Source: Cornus controversa
Taxonomy: Eukaryota; Streptophyta; Magnoliopsida; Cornales; Cornaceae
NCBI GenBank assembly: GCA_026545225.1
Contig: CM048848.1
Coordinates: forward strand, 12,566,853-12,630,852
DNA length: 64,000 nucleotides
Direction: 5' to 3'
Part shown: one piece after another, positions 57,411-64,000 of the stretch
How positions within the stretch are numbered: the first letter of the stretch is position 1
How the letters are laid out: each line of letters begins with the position of its first letter
Translations under genes and position numbers: made by a program
Notes under the pieces: generated by a model
Seen by the model: the letters and a program-made list of their open reading frames with translations, nothing else
Database searches by the model: none
What the model was told of the DNA's origin: nothing

Positions 57411-57626
57411 AAGAATATTCAATGAACAATGCTTTACATGAACAGTGCTTTGAGGCTTTGAAGCTTTGAACATAAGCAACCATGGCGGAACTAATAAGTT
57501 CCCTAGTGATGAAACGAGAATTTAAAATATGTATATTATGTATTTGTATTAAATTTATAAATTGCCTTTTTTAACTATTGATATTAGAGCAGGTAATGTT
57601 CTTGAGACTCGACAAGTAACCCTCAT

Positions 57627-57640
57627 AAATAGGGGGCAAC
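57627..57640 (+). promoter_or_regulatory. Polypurine tract of the Gypsy element
   Basis: aaatagggggcaac directly precedes the 3' LTR. Confidence 0.75.
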
Positions 57641-57974
57641 TGATAACGGAATTTAACTCCGATTGAACTTTGATAATGTGGAGGAAAAGTCATAATGATA
57701 AACCACAAGGTAATTATATCACTCCTAAATAGAGTGAAAAACCGAAGAGTCAGTTCCCTACTTGAATATTGAACGTATCTAACCTCTATAAATACCATGG
57801 TGACTCATTAACCAGGTATGCAATTAATACCATGTACGTGCCTTTAGAGTTTCTTAAGCCTTTTTGATTTCTGACTTGACCATCAGAGCATAGTTGGCTG
57901 GCACCACACCGGTAATCGTTCCGGTTACCTTGTTCTTGTCTTTTTCAGGTTAGCATTTACCCAAATTGTGCGTC
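57641..57974 (+). repeat. 3' LTR of the Gypsy element
   Basis: 334 bp, with the same landmarks as the 5' LTR. It ends gtgcgtc where the partner ends gcatca, so its last bases have mutated. Confidence 0.9.
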
Positions 57975-57979
57975 TATGT

Positions 57980-59427
57980 ATTCCAAATCAAATCTAGGAA
58001 CTTATAGAACTGCCTATTGGGATAAAACCCATCAGATGCAAATGGATCTACAAAAGGAAAAGAGGAATATATGGTAATGTGAAAACATATAAGGCAAAGC
58101 TGGTAGCCAAAGACTTCACTCAAGGTGAAGGGATTGACTATGAGGAGACATTCTCATCAGTAACTATGCTAAAGTCTATTCGGACTCATTTAGCTATAAG
58201 TGTTATTATGATTATGAGATATGATAGATGGATGTCAAGACGACATTTTTAAATGGTCATCTAGAAGAGGACATCTATATGAAACAACTATATGGGTCTC
58301 TTGTGAAATTTCAGGAGCACCTAGTGTGCAAATTACAAAGATCCATTTATGGACTCAAGCAAGCATCCAGGAGCTGAAATATGTATTTTGATCAAGCAAT
58401 CAAGGCATTTGATTTTGATCAAAACATTGATGAGCCTTGTGTGTACAAGAAGGTACAAGATAGCATTGTGATCTTTTTTATTCTTTATGTGGATGATATT
58501 CTACTCATTAGAAATGATGTAAGGGTATTATCATCAATAAAAATTTGGTTGTCTAGCCATTTTGCCATAAAAGACTTGGGAAAAGCCAATTGCATCCTTG
58601 GGATTAAGCTTTTGCATAATTAAAAGAAAAAGATGATTGGATTATCCCAAACTGCATATATTGATGAGATTCTGGTCAGGTTTGCTATGCAAAACTCCAA
58701 GAAAGGTTTCTTTCCTTTTAGGCATGAAGTATCTCTTTCTAAGGCTCAATGTCCCAAGAAGCCTGAAGAGGAAGAAGAGATGAGACAGGTACCGTATGTT
58801 TCAATAGTAAGTAGTCTCATGTACGTTATGTTAAGTACAAGACCAGATATATGCTATACAGTGAGAGTTGTTAGTAGGTTCTAGTCTAACCCTGGCCAAG
58901 ATCACTAGACTGCAATCAAGACTAGTCTCAAATATTTGAGAAGAACTAGGGATTATATGCTTGTCTATGGAAGTGATGATTTGGTACTAGTTGGTTATAC
59001 AGATTCTAATTTTTAATCAGATAAGGATTCTAGAAGATCTAGCTCATGATTTGTGTTTACAATATATGAAGGGGCTATAAGTTGGAGGAGTGTGAAGCAA
59101 TCATGTATTGTTGATTCAACAATGGAGGGTGAATATGTTGCAGCTTCTGAAGCAACAAAGGAAGTCATTTGGTTAAGGAAATTCCTCTCTGATCTAGGAG
59201 TTATGCGACATGTAATCTTGCATATTATACGTTATTGTGACAATATTGGAACTGTTGCTCAAAGTAAAGATCCTAGAAACCATAAGCGTGGAAAACACAT
59301 TGAGAGAAAATATCATCTAATCAAAGACATAGTGCAGCGCCAAGACGTAGTGGTAGCTAAGATTGCATCGGAGAACAACCTTGCTGATCTATTTACTAAG
59401 GGGCTGCCGATCAAAGTATTTGATTAA
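57980..59427 (+). pseudogene. Copia reverse transcriptase and RNase H, 3' part of split pol
   Basis: Directly after the Gypsy target duplication the RT reading continues: ELPIGIKPIRCKWIYK, AKLVAKDFTQGEGIDYEETF, MDVKTTFLNGHLEEDIYMKQ, SIYGLKQAS, an intact YVDDILLI near 58490, IKDLGKANCILGIK and TRPDICY. RNase H follows with SCIVDSTMEGEYVAASEATKE (shown to 20 residues or fewer in blocks), HIERKYHLIKD and a final LADLFTKGLP, stopping at 59427. About nine stops or frameshifts are present. Order and content are typical of Copia. Confidence 0.88.
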
Positions 59428-59488
59428 CATTTGGATAGCATGAGAGTTAGATATGAGAAAAATTGGCTATAAAGTGCAAGTGGAAGTT

Positions 59489-61108
59489 TGTTGGGATTGT
59501 ATGCTCTTTATAGCACCAATTGGGATGTAATGACATTGGCTTATCAATAAGAATCTATTTGCTTATCAAAAATACTATTTATATATTATGAATATTATGT
59601 ATTGATCTGATTCAAGACTTGAATTGTAGTTTTCATTAACTATGCAATGACTTGGTGTATGCATGGTATGGTTACCAAAGTCAAAAGCACAAGTCACTTA
59701 TATTACGTTATCATAAAGTGTTTTATTTGTTCGGCAATAGTGGGTGGACTCCCTATTGATAAAGAATAGAAAAGGATCACTGACAAGTTTTTGTTAAAGT
59801 AATTGTAAGGCCGTCATTGCAATTACTACTTATCAGTGTTATAGCGAATGTTATCAAGTATGAGGGAGTGATTAAGCCTAGGTATGGTTAGTTAACACTT
59901 TGATATATGCGGTGGACCCCAAGGTCTAAAATTCAAATATGTTGGGTGTTGATTGATAATGTGCTTTAGAACATTCTCCCAACATTTAAATCTATGCTAG
60001 CTAATTTATTATGACTTAATTAGTTTGATCAATGGTAAATCTAAGCATTTGGTTTGGCTTTAATAAAATCTTGATAAAGTGCAAAAGTTTTATTAAAGGC
60101 TTATTAATTGAATGAGAAATAACCAAGTGGCTTAATAAATATTCAATTGTTGATTTAGATTGAGGGCACTTATACACTCATATCTAATTTTCCATAGAGG
60201 GGTAATATCGTATAATTAATACGGGTGTTATGCGTTGACGCAACACAAGGTTTAAAGACAACACATGGTTTAATCATTCTCGAGTTGGAGTGCAACCACT
60301 CTTATATAATGGAATTAAGTTTTGGTTAGTGGATTAATGTAATTTAGGGTCATTGGATGATCAAGCCAATTATAATCCATTGGAGCCAATAAGAGTTTGG
60401 GACCTTAAATAAGATCCTCACTTCTAGGCTTCTGGGTTGATTTAAAACCAACTGAGTCGTTAAATGTGAATTGTTATAATGTACTAGGAGCATTTTTAAT
60501 TTAATTACCTGCTAATGGCACAAGTGGAATTATATATAAATACATATTGGATATTTTGATATCCTGGAATAAATACTAATATATATAATTTAAATATATA
60601 TATAATATCTTATTTTTCATAGGGATATGAAGTGTGTATATAGTTTTCTTTTATATGAAAATATAATTTATCATATCTTGCATATATAGAAATGAAGATT
60701 TGACTTGAGAGAGACTCTCATATAAATATGTCATGTTCTCTCCCATATCAAGGGTGTGCTTTTACGTAGAAATCAATTCACAAAACCTTGGGTTCTCGCA
60801 CAAGAACTAGAGTTTTAGAGAATCAACCTCAAGGGTCATAGCGGTGATTCTTATGGGCAGTACACCAAAGGAGATTGATTGCTCCACCAACTGTTGAAGA
60901 CTAGGGGGCTGAAAAATTATCCATGTTGGGTATTTGATCTCTGAATCCCATATTATCCATGCAATCATATTCGTGTTCATGAGGAAAATTTTTTGTTACT
61001 TACATAATCTTTCATACATCAACGGGTTCAGTTTTATTTCAATTGACCACGCTTTCGCAAACTGTTTTACTAATTTTTATTAAGAAAAAGCCCCCCCTTT
61101 TCCTATCA
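59489..61108 (+). repeat. 3' LTR of the 13.7-kb Copia
   Basis: Starts TGTTGGGATTGTATG after the purine-rich aagtgcaagtggaagtt, ends CCTATCA. It carries scattered substitutions and indels against the 5' LTR (about ten percent by eye), for example an extra segment near 59735-59770, so the insertion is not recent. Confidence 0.92.
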
Positions 61109-61750
61109 GGCCTAACATGGAAGGGCAATTTTATGACACATGGCTGTCAGTTGAGGGACACGTGGCTGATAAAAAATGGGCTATAAAACTGGTCGATTAT
61201 GACAAGTCGATTGTGATTGGTTGATTATGACTGGTCGATTGAGACTAATCGATTATGACTGGCTGATTGTTGGTGATTAGTTGCTATAATTTAGGGAGTG
61301 AGAATCTGGATAGCTTGGCCACATTTTTGAATTTTAGATTTCAAATGAAGATATAAAAAACACATGGCACCACATGAACTCAATCAGCCATGGATACGGT
61401 TGATTTGAATTTCTTGCTTAATTCTAGGAGTTAGTTATTAGATAAGAGACACTTGGTGATTTTTAGAGCTTTTAGAGACTAATTCAAACTTATTTGAAAT
61501 TCAAAGGAAGATTTGAAGCAAATTTATTAGAGATTTTTAGTTGATCTATTGTAGATTTCTGACTCATCTGTTTTCTAGCTGATGTTGTTATAGATTTTCT
61601 GACTGATCTCGATTAACTGGTTGATATTGTTGCATATTTCAAATGCACGATTTAAGTTGTATAACCAAACAAATGGTCCCCGGCCATCAACAAATCACAT
61701 TACTTTTATCTTTCATTTTCAATGCAATTTACTTTTCAAGTAACTATGCT
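61109..61750 (+). repeat. 3' LTR of the TGTTGACACC element, right piece
   Basis: Continues the LTR begun at 47367 after the Copia insertion and target duplication ggcct. It is collinear with 43205 onward. It has an extra local array of gactggtcgattatgac-like units (about 61180-61265). The far end is uncertain, because similarity fades beyond about 61750. Confidence 0.65.
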
Positions 61751-61869
61751 AGCATAGAAATTTCTTTTTCTCATCCCATATTTCAATTGATCTTCTTATC
61801 CCTTGATGGGCAATTTAGTTGGATATACCGAAAGATGAACAATATAACTTGTCTAAACTGGCGTGGAGC

Positions 61870-62460
61870 CTAGTTATAAATAAGATAAGGATAACATTCA
61901 TCTCTCTTATTCCAATGAGGGGTGGTTCGTTTCCCAATACAACATGAAACCAATCAACTATAAATACAACCACTAATCTCTCAAGAAAGGTACGCCACAA
62001 ATTAATTTTATAAATCTCTTTCTATACCATATTTAATCAAGCACTAACTTGACCATCGAAGTGTACTCGGCCGGCTCCCGTCGGCGTAATCACATCTCTT
62101 CTATTTTAGAAGATGGTGCGATGGACTAGATCATGGGAATTTTTACCTCGTCAGATAGCACCGTCTGTGGGAAATGATTATTTTCTAATATTTTGATGCG
62201 AACTGGTTTCGACACAGCCATTGAGCATTGCGAGTGTCTTGGGGGCATTTATGTCTCTATAGATCCTCCACCACTATAGAACCCACATAAGGGTTTCATG
62301 CCAAGAGTCCCACAACAGGGTTTTATGCCAAGGGCCTATCTTCCATGTTCAATGGGGAAACTCATGTCAAAAGCAATATGACCGGGGCATCTCTATTAGG
62401 TGGTCAATCGCCAGCAATACTGGTGAATCAAAAACATTCTAGAGGCCTTCTAGACCACTT
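61870..62460 (+). mobile_element. Ty3/Gypsy 5' LTR end, primer site and leader, truncated
   Basis: An LTR-like tail with actataaatacaacc (TATA, 61955), then cttgaccatcgaagtgtactcggccggctcc, the same block type as in the Gypsy LTR at 52854, and then tagcaccgtctgtgggaaatga (about 62155-62176), close to the tggcgccgtctgtgggaa primer region. A leader follows with a duplicated agggtttcatgccaagagtc / agggttttatgccaagggcc piece (62290-62330). No gag core is present. The left end merges with the old LTR element and could not be delimited. Confidence 0.6.
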
Positions 62461-63040
62461 GTAACAGCCTGGACAAGACAATGTCCTGCCTATGTGCTTC
62501 CTAGTTGGGCGGCCATGTCCAATTAACACCTCCCTTCATATGTCCGACAGTTTGGTTAACTTGTCCGACTGCCTCAGTGGACAACCTATCTGACATATTC
62601 GCTAGGTTAACCTGCAACTTATACCGCCCACTTGTCAAAGTGAAAAAGATAAGTAAAACCATCTTTTACGTTACTTAATTATTAGCTTGATTATATACAT
62701 GTCGCCCTATTCACTTATTTTAATCTTTGTCCCCCAAGTTGGGCGAGACTCCATAATTAATATAGGACTTTTGTCCATCTCCAATTTATTAATAAATTGC
62801 CTATCTTCTTCTAACATTAATGTAAAGAGGATGTAACAATTCCCCTATTCTTGCAAACAAGTAAATTATCATAAATGACTAATCGGTGCATAGCATCCCA
62901 AGTGGTGCTACATTTATATATTCTCGGCATATGTTGTTACACATTCTCATAATATCGCATGGATGTTGTGCACATATATTAGGTTGTGATCTATTTGGTC
63001 AATAAGTATGGTCTTTCAACGGGTGGCACGTGATAAATTA
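62460..63040. other. No gene recognised
   Basis: The segment 62460-62660 has gttgggcggccatgtcc and tgtccgac repeats and may belong to the Gypsy remnant. The rest is AT-rich and featureless. Confidence 0.3.
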
Positions 63041-63044
63041 TAAA

Positions 63045-63400
63045 AAAACAAGATGGCCGGTTGGATCAGGAAGCCTCTTGGTCAGCACCCTTCCCATATG
63101 GGAAGGGAAATGCAACCAAAAAATAAAACAAAAAAGCAAGCTGGCCAGTTGGACCGGCCAGCCTCTTAGTTAGCACCCCTCCCAATAGGGGAAATGCAAC
63201 CAAAAGAAAAAGTTAAAAAAAATTAAATAAAAAAGCAAGTTGGCCAATTGGACTGGCCAGCCTCTTGGTCAGTACCCCTCCCACCAAAAAATAAAAAATT
63301 TAAAAAATAAAAAATTATACAAAAAAGCAAGCTGGCCAATTGGACCGGCCAGCCTATTGGTCAGCACCCCTCCCACATCGAAGGGGAAATGCAACAAAAA
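63045..63400 (+). repeat. ~90-bp minisatellite, 4 copies
   Basis: The unit aagctggccagttggaccgg, then ccagcctcttggtcagcacccctccca, then ggggaaatgcaaccaaaa with an A-rich spacer (ataaaaaattaaa) is repeated four times with spacing of about 85-105 bp; the spacer length varies. Confidence 0.85.
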
Positions 63401-63484
63401 AGAAATGGGGTAATTAGATATGCAATGGGGTTACATTCATGCTTGATTATTGGATGCGAAGATATGGAAAATTGGGTCTAATGT

Positions 63485-63520
63485 GTGTGTATATATATGT
63501 ATACACACACACACACACAA
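63485..63520. repeat. Compound GT/AT/AC microsatellite
   Basis: gtgtgtgtatatatatgtatacacacacacacacac, partly palindromic. A second (AC)n run lies at 63942-63962. No gene is seen from 63400 to the window end. Confidence 0.8.
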
Positions 63521-64000
63521 GCTAATTGAATTATATCAAATATTTTGTGCATGTATAGTCTCATATATAGTTGATTCATATATTACACATGCACTGCTTT
63601 TTGTCCACCAAATCAATTGATGCTTTAGTGGAAGAAAACTTTTAGGCTTTCATATTTGAATATGCTTATATTATGAATACAAAGCTTGGTCAGATTTTTT
63701 TCTTCTGTTCAAAATCAAACAACCAAAATGACTGGAAACCCACATGCAGTCCCATGCATATGCACTACCATGTGCATATGACTATATGTCAATCTCCATG
63801 CATTGATGTTTGACCACTAGCATATATACCACATGTATATATGTACTATCATATTCAAACCCACGTAACGTTCAACTATTGATGAGACATATCTATTTTT
63901 AAATGATGAACGAAAGTTATGCTATTGACATGTGTTGGTTTATTATACACACACACACACACATATATCCCAAATAATTTCTTTATTTAAAAAAAAACAT

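Larger units (their letters stand above)
52854..57974 (+). mobile_element. Non-autonomous Ty3/Gypsy element with gag only (TR-GAG-like), 5.1 kb
   Basis: The LTRs are 52854-53187 and 57641-57974, both 334 bp, starting TGATARSGGAATTT. The 5-bp target duplication tatgt lies at 52849-52853 and 57975-57979. The Copia pol reading continues across it. Just inside the 5' LTR is a degenerate attggcatcatttgtgggaa, matching the tggcgccgtctgtgggaa primer region of plant Gypsy elements. aaatagggggcaac before the 3' LTR is the polypurine tract. Inside there is a gag pseudogene but no reverse transcriptase or integrase. The remainder is three tandem-repeat arrays (53270-53630, 55450-56575, 57120-57410). Confidence 0.9.
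47401..61108 (+). mobile_element. Ty1/Copia retrotransposon, 13.7 kb including nested Gypsy
   Basis: The LTRs are 47401-49004 (1604 bp) and 59489-61108 (1620 bp), the 3' copy starting TGTTGGGATTGTATG and both ending ATCA. The 5-bp target duplication ggcct flanks it exactly (47396-47400 and 61109-61113). The 5' LTR start is mutated (TAGTTGG for TGTTGGG). A primer site ttgtatcagagcc follows the 5' LTR. Without the 5.1-kb Gypsy inserted in pol the element would be about 8.6 kb, large for Copia, because of the long LTRs and a 1.7-kb leader before gag. The coding region has many stops. Confidence 0.93.

Overview
The window reads as nuclear DNA of a eudicot plant. It is AT-rich, carries two recognisable plant gene families (a WNK-type kinase and an EDGP / basic-7S-globulin-type aspartic-protease-like protein), and is otherwise built almost entirely of plant transposable elements in various states of decay. 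No bacterial-type operons, rRNA genes or CRISPR arrays are present.

Layout. 1-11 kb: a broken LINE endonuclease fragment (819-1860, minus), a TRIM (3414-4426) with a MITE inside one LTR, a ~3 kb foldback structure (about 5115-8080) with a hAT element in one arm, a 37-bp minisatellite, and a 1.36-kb non-autonomous hAT (9601-10956). 11-27 kb: a MULE-like foldback MITE (12195-12843), a LINE reverse-transcriptase tail, a decayed PIF/Harbinger element with transposase and Myb/SANT-like genes (17.2-19.8 kb, minus), a minisatellite, a Helitron 3' end with RPA-like exons (22.9-23.8 kb), and a LINE 3' half interrupted by a hAT (24.95-26.9 kb).

27.6-41.7 kb is the genic part. An intronless WNK8-like kinase with a mutated DFG motif lies at 27645-29360. 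An EDGP-like gene lies at 31357-32676 on the minus strand. A tandem, decayed copy of the EDGP-like gene follows, split inside its signal-peptide codons by a 5.8-kb Copia element (35143-40948, TSD GAGAG).

43-62 kb is a nested retrotransposon cluster. An old LTR element begins with TGTTGACACC (5' LTR from 43178, 3' LTR from 47367). Its interior holds a 2.3-kb solo LTR (44755-47074, TSD AGAAC). Its 3' LTR is split by a 13.7-kb Copia (47401-61108, TSD GGCCT), whose pol is in turn split by a 5.1-kb Gypsy element carrying gag but no pol (52854-57974, TSD TATGT). A truncated Gypsy 5' end and a minisatellite close the window.

Only the two genic loci look like host genes. The WNK-like protein would act in cytosolic signalling, if it is active at all. 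The EDGP-like protein would be secreted, probably as a protein-binding inhibitor rather than a protease. Several insertions come with their own empty site (the sister LTR, the opposite hairpin arm or the tandem gene copy), so boundaries and relative order can be read directly from the sequence.
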